Assembly: GCA_033026295.1 (NCBI GenBank)
Contig: CM065184.1
Span: forward strand, 12,713,501-12,777,500
DNA from: Channa striata
Taxonomy: Eukaryota; Chordata; Actinopteri; Anabantiformes; Channidae
Reading direction: 5' to 3'
DNA length: 64,000 bases
Shown here: positions 37,281-51,000 of the stretch, in pieces
Numbering within the stretch: position 1 is the stretch's first letter
How the letters are laid out: each line of letters begins with the position of its first letter
Program-made: the position numbers and the translations under genes
Notes under the pieces: generated by a model
The model's input: the letters and a program-made list of their open reading frames with translations, nothing else
Databases searched by the model: none
Told to the model about the DNA's origin: nothing

Positions 37281-39334
37281 AATTCTACATACTAACTGCC
37301 GATGACATGATGTTGTTATCCTGGTCTTACCCTCATCTCCCGAACACGTGAGCATCCTTTAAGTGAGAGGAGAAAGACCTGAGGCGAGAAAACAGGTGAC
37401 AGTGCAGTGACAAAGTGACAAAGACTGGAGTTTCTTCTTCCCTGCCATTCAGATTTTCATTATTAAAGTTCTTCTGTTGCCCCACAGCAAACCGGTTATG
37501 TATAACTCCAATTATGTCGTTCGGTGCAGGATGCCCATTTGTGATGTAGGCAGCACAATGTTTTAGGCCAACAAAAAAGAAAAGGTGTCTAATGAACACA
37601 GCATAGCTTATAGGAGCATAGAATTAAAACCTGAACCCGTGTAAATCAAATAAAGTGACTTTGCTGGAAGACCTAGTGTGGACATACTGTACAACATGGG
37701 AATTTTAATGGGATTACCTCAGAATAGACTCCCCTACATATATCCCGAGGCATGGTGGAAAAACCCTATTTCACAGATTTTCTCAGGTACAGAGCTTTCA
37801 AACTGAATATTGGAGTGAAACTGCAACTTTTTTTGTATTTATTTCAAGAGATCTTGTAGGGTGCATCCATCCATAGCCGAAAGTTGAAATAGGAATTTGG
37901 AAAAAGGTTTAAACTGTTGAGGTAGGAAGAGGTTACGACACTGACTTCAAAAGAGCTCCGTGTACAGTAGCTCAGCTCGGTGCAGCGGAGCCGGACACGG
38001 CGGCGACAATCGTCATGCGGGACGTCTTAGGAGGACGGACTGATGGGTTGTACAGCCCAGCAATGAGAGAAGATTTAGGAAAAAAAAAAAAAGCCTGAGT
38101 AAGTCAATTTTACAAATGGAATTATATATATTAACAGTATCATGACATTAAATGTGTGCACTTCTCATTAACTAAGCAACAAGTGCAATGACAAGGAAGT
38201 TGACTGGTTGTTATTTCCTGAAACTGGTTATTTGTTAAATACATTTCTCAGTAACTGTCGAGTCATTGTACAGTGTATCTGCCGACGTGCCTCACCCTAG
38301 TGTGTGAAACATGATACGAAGATGTATCTACAAATCTTCTCATGTTGGGCGACCACACAACTTCGTGACCGCTGCGGGGAATTTCTACATTTATGAAAAG
38401 CTTGTGATCACACACACACACACTGAAAAAGAAACCAGCCTGACGATAGTTCATACACAAAGTGGAACAAAGAATACTTGCTATTTACAAGACGTAGTGA
38501 AACTTTTTTATGCGCAGTGTCAAGCGTGAAATATGCCTCACTTTTTGTTCTGTTGAGATGTATTTCTCACTGACAAAGTGAAAATCTACTGTACTGCGCT
38601 TTTCATGCTGCCTTACTTTGGCTGGGTTTCCTAAAGGGGGAGAAACAATGAGATGAGTATTCAGCAGCTTCAGCTCTGTACCCTATCTAGACATGTATTT
38701 ATAGTTTTGCCTTTTCTCCCTCTCTTCTTTTGTCCACAATCAGGTCACTTTGGTAAAATATCTTTGGAATGTATTGCATTGAGTAAGCAAGGGGGAAAAA
38801 AAAAAGCAAAAGTGGGTGAAAACAGTTGTATTTTTAGTTTATCTCTCTTGATACACGCACTTTTTTTTCTTCGCTGCATCAGTGCGGGAACTGCAGAGAG
38901 ATGTTGAGAGCCTCTGACTCCATTAATAACTTGTGCAGTGGGGACCTATTATGCAAGTCGTGAAACCTGAGAGCTGCTACCCGAGCCTGAGCCCTGGGGA
39001 TGGTGGAGTGTAGCCTCAGCGCCTGACTGGAGGACTCCATCATATGGATAAAGCTCAGGGTGCTGTGGAAGCCGCAGACGTCCCCGGGGGTTGTTTTTTT
39101 AACCAGCGAGACTAAACAGAAAACATGTGCAGAGAATGAATTTAACCAGGAGACATCCAAAAACCCCTGACGTGTGTCCACCTGGCTGTGAAAGTTCTGC
39201 CAAGGACGCAGGCTCGACTCCTCTTTCATTTGCCGAGCAGGAGCAGCTCCCACTGGCTCTCAGGTGACCAACGTAAGCTCGCAGGCTTATTTGTATGATC
39301 GCAGCGACTCGGTTGATGAGTTGAGCTCTACGCC

Positions 39335-39517
39335 TTGATCCCCCTGTCAGCCGAGACGGCTTTTGACTGGGGTTTGAGAAAAGACCAGAGTGCTCTCTGC
39401 TACCTGCTGACTGCACCTGTCTGTTATGGTGCCGCAAAGATGGTCCCGTGGCCTCTGCTGAGAGAAGTGGGTCAGCAGCAACAGTTGATGCCTTGGAGTC
39501 ATCACTGCTGTTTCAGG
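39335..39517 (+). other. c10orf90: Candidate 5'UTR exon of C10orf90
   Basis: A GC-richer segment ends in a good donor, TTTCAG|GTAAGA, at 39517. Joining it to the acceptor at 42008 makes it untranslated, because the next codons would include an immediate stop. Joined instead straight to 42966, it would give an open frame running into the large exon, but that frame has no ATG in this segment. The 5' boundary is unknown. Confidence 0.35.
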
Positions 39518-42039
39518 TAAGAAGACAATACATTTAATGACATTTGTACAAAACTACAAAACCGAGCACAGAACTTGTCGATTGTTACTGTTGTGTCTTA
39601 AAAATTTGTGGGTAAAACTCTTGCGGCTGCAGGTGGAAATAAGCTATGATTATTAGGAAATAAATCGTGGGGCTACTGGTGTGTTTTCCTACCATGAATT
39701 CAAACAGATCAGGCCCCATGTGATCACATTCCAGTGACCCACCGTCAGGAGCATCACAACACGCCTGACTTGGCCTGACAAATTGCTGTGATACATAAAC
39801 TAGTATGTAAGTGCTGCAGCTAAAGACAAGGAGCGTGTCCCATTTACAGCACCCTCATAATCTATGATTCACTGACCAGCAACACATGCTCTCAGAAATT
39901 AATTAAACCTTGCCTCAAGAGCATGTTTGAAATTGAAACATGGAGGTAAAACCCAGCCTTTTTTCAATTCATTAAAAAGTGGTTAGTGGTGTTTCAAAGG
40001 ACAGTGCGCAGACGAGTGCGGGACGCCGTGTGCATGAAGAAAAAGGCCAGGATAATTAGACTGGTCCACGACAGTCAGTCAGCTAACACCAGCATACAGT
40101 CTGTGACACGTCTGAATACCCGAGTTTCGTATAAGAGCTCCCTCAGTGAGCCTCATTTCGAGACTGGCTGTGCTGATGGGTTTATCTCTCATATGCCCAC
40201 AGCTCTGCACAGCCCGTCTCCTTCCTAACCAGCTGTAGGTCCCATGGCCTCCCTCTCTGTTCCTGGCTCTGTCAGGAGCACAAAGGTTTACTCAATCACC
40301 GGTTTCTACGCGCGCAACAATAAGCGCATGGCCACGTTGGCCGGATCCAAACCCTGTGCGCTCTCACAAACACACACAGGTTCTAGTTTTTTTCGCGTAC
40401 ACATCTTGCATAATGGCAAGTTGTTTGTAGGTGCGGAAGGTTTAAAAAGGACAGAGAGCAGATGAAATGAAATCAGGAGCCTCATTAGCGTTAGTCTGTA
40501 GACTCTGTAAATCAAAAGGGGGGGGACATCTCTTTTTTAAAAGATATTGCCTCATTTGTTGTTCTGATGACAGTGGTGCAGAGAGCTAAATATAATTTCA
40601 CTCTCACGTTTGACACATAGTGACTGTGAAGGGCGTCCACAAGCAAACAATTCATATTAGAACAATACTGAGAGTTCTGCACTTATATGTGTTTCCCAAC
40701 ATGCTTACTCAGCTTTATATTTTAGTTTGTCATCCATCTGTATGCTGAGGTGGAACACAGCCTATATTAAAGTAAAAGTACAATAACAAATTTCAACAAT
40801 ACTCCATTACAAGTGAAAATCCTGCTTTTATGCTTATATTTTAGCGTGTAACCACCCCCAAAGGATCAGCAGTAAAATCTGAGGGATCATCAGAATATTA
40901 ATGAGAGTGGGAAAAATAAAAAGCACAAACACTAATAAATACAAATTTGTTTTCAAATTTTGCCCTTCTTCAATCTTAATTGGATTATTTGAACAGATGA
41001 TGAAACGAAACCATATGAGCAGTTTGCAGACAAGATAATTTCCCATTTCAAGCCGAGCTTTCTTCAGGGTTCGTTTCTCTCGCACAGCCAAACATCTTAT
41101 CCACCCCTCTTTTGTAGAAAGCAACGTTCGAAAAATGCTTTTTCTTTTCTCCAATTACATTCGCTGGATGGGCAAAAATAAATCAAAGACAAAATGGGGT
41201 GAAACTGCGAATGTCTAAATTTGATTGTTGTTTTTCAAGCTTGTGCTTTAATCCCGTGTGACTTACTTCAAAGTAGAACACACAGGGTAAACACAATTAC
41301 TTTTCTTGTATTATGTGCACTGTGCCGTTCATGCAAAAATCTTAACAGGCCAATAACATGGTTTCAATTTGCAAGGTCTCACTGTGACACCGTAGAACCT
41401 ATTGACATGCCTCCCTTTGTTATAACCACAATTACAGAATATTGACTGTAATAGTTACATTGGGCTTTGTACAAGCTGAATTAAGAGCCGTGCACACGGT
41501 GCATCATTATTAAATAAGCAGAATTAAACTGAGCGGTGAATAAAACAAGACAATAAACCCTGTCCTGTGTTTTCGGAAAAACTAGGCCTAAACATTTAGG
41601 CTATTGTTTGGAATTAAGGAATTATCCGAAATGTGCTACGGCAAGCAAGGCTCATAATCACGTTAGGAGAGTCATCATCAGCTGAGCTGAGGAGCAGAAA
41701 GCCAGAGAGAGAGAGATTGTTTCTTTCGGGCGCTGATAGGTGGGAATGAGCATGGCTCTGAGCATGGAATAAATGATGGCATGATAAAGTGAAGGGAATA
41801 ATGTGATATTGAAGTGTTAGCAGAAAAGCTATTTTCAGTGACAGGGTAGCCAGGCTTTTGTGATCAGCAGATAAGTCTGATAATAGTGAGGGGTAGTCCA
41901 TGCCTTAGAAATGGACTTCCATTTTATTGCGTGTATGATGTGTGCAGCTGGAAATCCAAAAGCTCTGGTATCCTAATGTAAAGTCTTTCTTTTCTCCTGT
42001 TGTGAAGTGACACATGAACACATAAGAGAGAGCCGGTTG

Positions 42040-45000
42040 ATGTCTGCGGGTTCCTGCAGTCGAGGATTCCCGAACCCATCAACACCCGGCATCAGTGAGG
42101 TAAACAGCTCTGCAGACGTACGTCCTTACGACCTGAACAGTCACTGAATATGTTTCTGCAAATACAGACTGCTCGACTGCGATGTGTCCTTGTGCATACT
42201 TTCACTGGCAGATGCAAATGGGTTTCTCTGAAGGAATGAGACGTACAGGGAAATAAAATAAAAACATTTCACATTAAAAATTACAATCATTTTACACTGT
42301 CGAAAACATTTTCAAATGATAGGTATTACAGCATTTGAGCAAGAAATCTTTTTATGCTGGGAAAAAATATCTCTATAATTGTATGATCTCTGATCTAATT
42401 AGGTAATCTCTTCAAATTTGCATTACTCCACTTTACAGTAGCACTCAAGCAGGAGACAAAATTACTCATTAAGCAAACTCATATTTGTGTGAAACTCTCT
42501 TGAGTTGGCTCACGTTCCCTTGGGTCTTGGGAATGTGAGCCAACACAAAAGCTTGTTTGAGGAAGATGTTTCATTGTTTGCCTTTCAAACTGGGAGAAAA
42601 GAAAAGAACAGCAAGTTATCTTGGGAGCAAATGTACCAGGAATGTAGGTATATTTCAAATATATCTACTGCTTTGAGTGAATTTTAAAAAGGGATAGAGC
42701 AGAGCATAGTTGTGGTTTTTCAAATGACAAATCTGGAAAATGTCTAAAATTATTTGTCTCTAAGTGCTGCCCATTACGCTACTACATGGCCGTGGCAACA
42801 TGTTTAACAGATGGAAGAACTAATCAAGCAAGAGAGCAGATAATAAGTCCCTCAAATCTCATCACAATAATATCTGTAATTCTTGCTTTCATTTGAGTGA
42901 CCATATTTTTTAGTTTGCAGATTAGTCTGCTGATGCAAAGGTTTTGGTTTTCTCTCTTTTCACAGGCCTCAAGTCAGGATACCGCTGCTTCACTGCACAG
43001 GAATGCCCTGTCATGGGGTGTGTGGTGGGGGCAAGAGAAGGAGAATGTGTCTCTCGGAGCGATCACACCGTCTGTCTGCTCTCACACTGCAGACACAGGG
43101 TCTTGCAGTGGAGTTTCCAACCTGTTCAGGACTGTGAGTGTCCCGGATTTGGCAGGACGGAGTCCGACAACTGCATTTTCTTCCATCACCTTTGGAGCCC
43201 GGAAGGTCCGGCCATCCCTCTCTGCCTCTAAGGACCCTGTGCGTTCATCGGTTCCTACACGGCCTGTGAAGACATCAGCAGAAGTGTATGGGAGAAGATT
43301 CTGGTCCTCGCCCATGTGTGCGAGGCATGTCTCAAACTCCCAACCGGACCTGTCCCGACAGATTATTACCACCGAGACACACACTGACTTCAGACAAGTC
43401 CGCTCTCCAGCTGATGGATTGGCAGCACGAGATCCAGAGAAAAGGGAAGTACAACTTGTGCAACACAGACCGAAATGCACTGAAGTCGACAGAGAACAAG
43501 ATGTGACGAGTGGCTCATTAAGGAGCCTGACTTCACAGCCTTCCTACCAGTCTTGTATCCGGCGTCAGGTGCCTCTGAGGTCCTATAGATCTGTTGTGTT
43601 TTTGGACAAGTCGCTTTCTATTTCCCTTGTGGATCTGGAGAGAAGAGGAGCAGAAGAAGAAGGAAGAAAACAGACTTTATATACGTCCACCTTTTCTCTT
43701 CGCTTTGGTGTCTCGTCCTGCTGCAGATCCTCTGCAGATAGCAAATCAGCCAAAACAGATGAGGCTTACCGAGGACCCAGAGCGGCCGCGTTGGGTAGAA
43801 ACAAATGCAATGGCCAAGGGAGTCGTTTGGTTCACTGCAGAGGCCTTCTAATAAAGCAGCGGGGCTGCAAGGTCGAGCAAATAGCACCCGCTCACGGTGT
43901 TAACAACAAGGCTGGTGATTCAGACACACAGCGCCACAGTGCTACTTTGGGAATATTGTCATTCACAGGGCCAAGCCCCTCAAACACAAAAGCGGGGAGG
44001 CAGAAGGGGAATGCAGATGAGGCAGCTTTCCCTACCCGGAGCAATTTCAGACACAGGCAGCACACTTTCAATACTGGCCCAGGTATGAATTTCATCACGT
44101 CTTCAGAAGTGAGAATCTTAAGTACTCGTGCCAGCTGATCTGTATATTCCTTTCAGCGGCTCATATATTCTAAAGCTATTGTAGATAGGATCACATTTCC
44201 GAGGCGTAACAGCAAGTGGAATGTGGTGCCAAGGTGGTCTTAGAGGATGGAAAGTCTCCCAGTTTTTCATTCTTCCCCTCACCTTTTGATTTATAACTCA
44301 CACACTCTTAATAGATTCACCCCACGTCTCTTAGTGTACACTAACTTTAAAATAAATCCCAGCTAAAACATGCCACATTCAGTCAAAGTCCCAGTTTAAA
44401 CATGGATTAAACACTTTCTGACTCCCAACAAATCTACGTAAATTTAAAGTTAGTTAAAAATACTGTATATATTAACAAGGGGTTGTAAAAGTCTTTCTTA
44501 CAATTTCCTGGTACATAAAATAGGATAAAATCAAGGTTGTATGGAAGCTGTACTGAATATATAATGTAAGTAAATTCATACACCTTGGGGGAAAATGCTG
44601 TTTAATTAGAGGTGACATGTTTTTGCATGTTTGATAATCTACAGATGTGTCAAACATAAAGAGTTCTGTGAAAAGGAATTAATTGATATTTCATAAGCTG
44701 ACAGACTGTGCAGTGTATGTACCGGACATGCAGTGTGTTGTCGGTGAGTGTTACAACCAGAAGGACTTGAAAAAGTGATGTCGCTGCCTGAAGCAAATTC
44801 ACAGGCTTGTCTGCCCGCCTTCCCCGGTACATGGGTTTACACCGCTTTTTAATTATTAAACAGCTCTGACCACTCGTTACATTCAATTTTAGCGCCGTGC
44901 TGTTGCTTTGCAGTTGTTGCATGCACTTCCTTTGCCATTTCTTCTTTTTAAACGTCATTCTTTTCACAGGTTCAGTTCATTTAGAATGAAGCTATGAGCT

Positions 45001-48000
45001 CAAATGAAATACATATTCTGTTTCAGCATATTACCTTTTCGCACGTGTTTCCTGGAGCATGTGATGATGCTCTATCTACATGTCACACGGTTGCGGCAGG
45101 GTTTTCAGTGGAGATATGTATTCCACAAACGCTGGAGGAACGGTGTTACAGGTGCAGCATGGACGCTCTGTCATCGTTTAAATTATTCATGGGCCACACT
45201 CATGTTCCCTGTGGGTTTTTTCTGCTCCGTGAGTTGTGGGGGTTGGGATGATGATGGCAGGTTTGGGTTCAACTTTAGGTCTGTTCATTTTGTGCATTGA
45301 TCGTGTGTTCATTCAGATCATAAAGGCTATGACAAAGACGGTGAAAATTGTAACTCTAAATTAGCTTGGCACTGGAATATTGTTATTCTGTGTCTTTTAT
45401 ATAACACCAAACAGCAACAGTGTAAACAAGACAAAGGTCACATCTAATTCAAATTATTTTTCCACATAAGTTACCCTTTTAAAGCCGGCTCTTCGATATA
45501 TAATCCACTTCTTTGGAACTACATGACTTGCCAAATTAAATTTCACAGTCATTTCGCTTCTTTCTGTCTCTTTCAAGTGGACATCAGAACATGGAGCCAC
45601 CAGCCAATGAGCGACAAGACACACGAACACGAAGAGCCTCTCTGTAACACAGGACTTCAAAAAGTCCTCGCTTTGGATGAGACCTGTTATTATCACTCCC
45701 GAGTGAAGGCTGACGTTTTGGAAAAGACACCCAAGATTCTCAGCCTCAAAGTAGGAGCCATATTTCTCTACAGTCTCTTACTTGTCTTGAAAACGTGGAA
45801 CAAAGCTAACCTGAGCTTCTAAGAAAAATTGTTCACTTCCTTGAAGTTGACATAGCTTTTAACCCCATCTCACGGGCTTCATCCACAGATTGAATTTGCG
45901 TATTTTATATAGATGGTTTAGTTCTGATGCTACAACCAGTAGCAGAGAACGTTGGAACCATGTGTGAGAGAGGTCATAATCTGTCTGTCTTTAGGATGGT
46001 GTCTGACATCAATAACTACTGGGCTATCTCCATGACAAATGAATACATTCTGATGAAGACCACGAGATAAAAAATGTTTTTCTTCGTGGATCTCAGACCT
46101 ATTGTTTCATTTCTATATTATGCATTTTTCTACCTTAGTGCTTTACCTACAAAGGACTGCGACTACTGATAGTTTGTTGGGAATTGTGGATTACTCTTGT
46201 AGTAATTCATTTCTGGACCTCCTTTAAAATATAAAATAGGGCTAAAGATATCTGCAAGCTCACTTTTCATTGCACAACATTATTATTTTTGTGGTCTAAG
46301 TTTTTGCACAGCCCCTCCAAGAAACCATATGCTGTTTTTGTTTTTTGAAGACATTATGCAGTCTGACTACCCCTGACCTGAAAATAGATTTTGATGTTTC
46401 AGTCAGTGGAGTTTATGAAGTCACTCTTTAGATAAATCTGGAGATTTTTTAAAATCCCCACCCTGAGTTTCATTATTTAAACACACAAGCTCTTTAGTTC
46501 ATTTTTCCTAACCTGAAATTTTTATGCATATTTAAGCAAACCTGTAACATAAGACACATGTGTGAGCAAAACCCCAGTGGGAAATTCATTTCTAAGTGTC
46601 TTTTTGTTTCTCTGCTTTTAATCTATCAGACTTAAGAACTATCAAATAGTAAGTGAAACTACTGAGGCTGCACAAAGTGCAAAACTGAGACTGACAACAC
46701 AACAAAACACCACGGAAAAGTGCAACCACACAGGCTTTACGATCTCATTTGAAAAAGTGCAGTGTATGTGCCATATGGAACCCTTGAAACCTCTGGGATA
46801 ATATATTAGACCATTTAAAATAAGGTTTCCCACCCAGAGAATCCCAGTGTGTTTATTGTTGGAATAAACATTATCAAATCAGCAGAGTCATCTCTTGAGG
46901 GGTAGTTTTTACACTTGGAGGGATTTTTTTTTTTATTTAGTTGCTGTTTGACACAGCCTCTGCCAAGCAGAGGAGGAATGAAACAATCTTTAATACGCAC
47001 ACATTTCCCAATTTTTTTCTTCTATTTCAGCTTTTTCGAACAATCCAGTTAACTTTTATCACAGTGTTTGTGCGGTTTTATAAAGGATTTTGATTCCCCC
47101 TGTGAGTAAAGCTCTCTTACCTTTATCCCCACAAAAGCTGTGCATAATATTGCCATGTTGCCTACACCTCCTAGCTATTACAAGCCTGTGAAGAGGATTC
47201 TCCAAGGTTAGGAAACAGATTAGAGATATTTTCAGAATAGATTCTAACCCAATGGAGATTCTCTTTCCTCTTTCCTCGGGATTAGAGTCTAGGAGTTGTA
47301 CTGCATTGTTCCTACCAACAAGCAGCTTACTGTACAGTATATACCCCTCCTCACACCACAGGAGGCTCTGGAGATCTTCAGGCCAGACTTCATCAGTCGA
47401 TCTCAGAGTCGGGTAAGGAGACTGGAGCAGAGGGCCGAGAGAAGGAGGGCACAGCCGCAGTCCCATCCAGACCGGGTGGGAGGCCTCAGGGCCGACCGAG
47501 GCAGACAAAGGACGATCTGCACCACACCGCATCCACTTAGTGGTAAGCGCCATAATGTGATTATAGATCACAGATCACATCAGCTGTGCTGCAAGTCGTA
47601 TGACAGAAGATCCTGTGACTCTTGGATATCAGTGTGTGGGGGACTCCCCCTGAAAAATCACAGACTAGCTCATTGAGCTCAGTTCCTCCAGGGATCAGGT
47701 CAGGCCACGTCCTTGTTTTCTATATTCATTAGTCACTATTTTTCCTGTCAGTCACTTTTAAAAGGAAAACACTCATCTGACTCCCAGAGAAATATGTGAA
47801 ATGAGGAAGTTGTGTTCATACTGGCTCATGTTGGCATTTGGAGGAACTATAAGCTCATTTCAACAACAACCTCAGCTGCTCTTGAAAATGGTGGAGTTGA
47901 CATATTATCCTACAGAAAGTACAGAGGCATTTATCCAACTTTGCTCTCTGCTGGTCAATATCTAGTACTGCAGATCAGCTAAAGTGTTTTCACTGAAGCT

Positions 48001-51000
48001 CTGATAAAATCTCTTTCTATTTCAGCTGCAATGAGCTGAACCAACTACAAACATATTCACAGTGTCCAATTTTAAACTGTAAATCTGATTCATAAAGTGA
48101 GAAAAACAGAGACACATTTAAATGACGAATTGACACCAAACACGATGTAAAGATGTTTGTGCAGAATGCATAATGTAAAACCGCATTTTTAAAAATGTTA
48201 TCCAGCCCAAACACAGTGTTTATAATTCTATTTGTTTTCACTAAAGATGTTGTTAATTTTTTATAGAAAACCAGCAAGCAGCAAATAACATTGTACATCC
48301 ATATCTATGACTCTGCATCATTGAGTATTTATTTTTCAAAATTGTTGTGATATGGTTTGACATTCATAAAGGAGCAGATTATGTGCTCCAAATGCTGTTA
48401 GATATTCAGCCAGAGTCTTGTTTATCTTCCTCCCATACTGAAGCTGTCAGACTTACAAACTGTGACAAGGCTTTGTTCAACTGGTGTGAGCTCACATCAC
48501 ATCCAACATTTCTCTCTGCAGTTTCAGCTCAAGAGTTTAATTCTCTACTGCGCATTTTCAGAGAGTCTGAGATTTTAAGAATATGATAGATTGTATAAAT
48601 ATGTGGGTTAATATCCCAGCGTCATAAATACACTTTGATTATACCAGCATGCTTTTTCATCACAGCAGGTCCTAGAGTACTGGACCCCTGACTGCTCAAC
48701 CCTTTTCGGAAAAAGTAGAGAAGTCATAATACCTCACGTAATAGAAGCACTCCAGCTAAGTTTTGCAAGGTCATAAAATGAGTCTTGAATAGCACACTGG
48801 TCCCCGACTGAAGTCTGAAGTCTAATTATGCACAAAGACTCTTGGTGCTGTTGACCTGAGCAGCAGCAGTCAGGCAATTCGCTTTAATCTGTGAGAGACT
48901 TAATAATCAGACTGGTTAGAGTTGCATATGCATGTATCTGTACTGTATAGCATATATATATGTATGTATATGTATGCATATGTGTGTGTTTGACATGTGT
49001 CCATGCATACGTGTGTGTGTGTGCATATGTCAACACAACTGTGTAAGTGTCTGAAAAAGAGATCATACACAGTCCTTAGTGTTCATTTACATATTCAAGC
49101 TTCATTTACATATTAATTCTTATTTGTTATTCCTGTGTGTATTTGTGTGTGTGCGTGTGTGTGCTTGCACGTGTGTGTGTGTGTCCTAGATAACCTTTTC
49201 AAGCCTAGAGAGAGGTCTATATCAGGCAGAGAGATGCAGCTGAGGTCCAGACGGTAAGTTCTCCACAGAGCCACATGAGAAGACGTCTCTAGTCTGTCTT
49301 TGTGTGTTTGTTTTCTTCACGCACAATCCATCAAGCGCGTTTGTCTCATCTGTCACGCATGCGGGGCTGTGCACAAGCACAGTGCATATTCACACACCCA
49401 CATACTGTATGCATATAATAGGTGTTTGATGCCCAAATGTCTTGACAGGAGATATGAGCTACCCTCTGTATGCCTTATCGCTCTCTCTTTTTTTCTGCGC
49501 TTATCTGAAAAGCCACACCTGATCAGATGATGACTGCCCATTGAATTTTGTTTTTTCAAAAGCGACACTATCTGTCTTGAAGGATCTCTTAACAAATTGA
49601 TTGCGGTTGTCGCAGTGAAAAAGGGAGTCTGCGTGAGACCTGTTTATCAGTGGATCCAGGTTTTCACCAGCTGTGGTCTCACTAGATAATGTCTTGTTTC
49701 TAGTATGCCAGTCCATGGCCTAGCTCAGCCAACCTTAGACTTCTGATACCAAATTTCCCCTCCCCTGTATGAATTTTTCTTTTTTTGTGTTTGTCTGCAG
49801 GATTTACAACAAGCTGCCAGAGGTGACAAAGAAAAAAGAGGAGGAGAAAAAAAGGGCTGTATCACAAACCAACAGACTGCGAGCAGAGGTCTTTAAAAAG
49901 GTACAGGTGGGATTTATTTTGGGTATAAAAATCAGTTCAAAACATTATTATACATCAAAACAGTTTGACACAGCTGTGTCAAACTGTAAATCAAATTCCA
50001 CACACCCACAAATTTGCAGAAAAAGAAACCTAAAATCCGAGCATAGTGCTCTATTTATAACACCAAGCTTTAGCTGTTTTCCAAAGGCATCTCATGCTGT
50101 TTAATACTGCATTAGGATGTCATTTTCACATCTTGCTGCAAGAAAGTTGATGAAAAGATTTTTTTTATTTTCATTTCTTTGGGATGTTTTTGTTACTGTG
50201 GTCTAATCACACTCATTTGTCACCTAGCAGGAGGGCAGTGGTTAGGTACAACATTTGTATTTTTACTTTTCTTTTTATTGTTGAGTCTACACAATACACA
50301 GGCGGTGGGACTTTTTAGGAAACTAGGCTGTACACAGGTACGACTGTGGGTAAGAACAATAAAGGATGTTTGTTCTTGTACTTGCAAGAACATTTCAACC
50401 TAACTCAGACTACATTACATTGATTTAAAGGGTATTTGACTAGACTTGGTTATGGATCTATTGGAAACACATTCATCCAAGGGATAATTAAATTCACAGA
50501 AGTTGAAACATAAAAAAGTCAGTTGATTAGTTTATTGTTAATAAAATCATCCTATTTTCTTTATTTTTAGTTATTGTAATACTTTAAATGGAAAGGACAT
50601 GCTCAGTATAGGAACATTAGGCAAACATTAAATCCATGACATGTGAGGATAGAGTAAAGCAAAATCTGATGGTCATCCAGCAGAGGCCACTGTTTGACTG
50701 CTAAAGCAAGATTCTCTGTTACACTGGACCATCACTCAAGCAAACCTATATACATTTAAGTCACTTTTGTGATACTCTGTTTTATTTTTTATGTATTACT
50801 CAGCTTTTTGTATATCTATAAGTTTTTAGTATAGGCTTGTTTTCTTGAAAATCAGATCCTTGTGAAAGTAAAACCCTTAAAACATCACACTAAGCCTATT
50901 TCACAGTTTCTATAAAGTCACCGTGCGACTTTAGGTTTTATCACTGCCGAAACCAAACCTCACCCAGTAAATATAAGTTATTATTAGTTATTCTAGGTCC

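Larger units (their letters stand above)
35291..39330. other. Gene-poor interval between IDO and C10orf90, part 2
   Basis: Apart from the tandem duplication and the dispersed-repeat fragment at 37193-37280, no gene was recognised. A small CpG-dense patch at 37975-38045 and a 124-codon antisense frame at 38879-39253 are noted separately as findings. Confidence 0.35.

Noticed and set aside
8000..42000. DOCK1 exons expected on the minus strand from human synteny
   Set aside because: No open frame or short segment resembled DOCK1 domains; most minus-strand frames lack splice signals. Not exhaustively excluded by eye.
43082..43480. 132-codon antisense frame in the large C10orf90 exon
   Set aside because: It is a shadow of the coding exon on the opposite strand, with no independent signal.
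48945..49184. CRISPR-like or minisatellite array
   Set aside because: These are simple TG/TATG dinucleotide runs without repeat-spacer structure.
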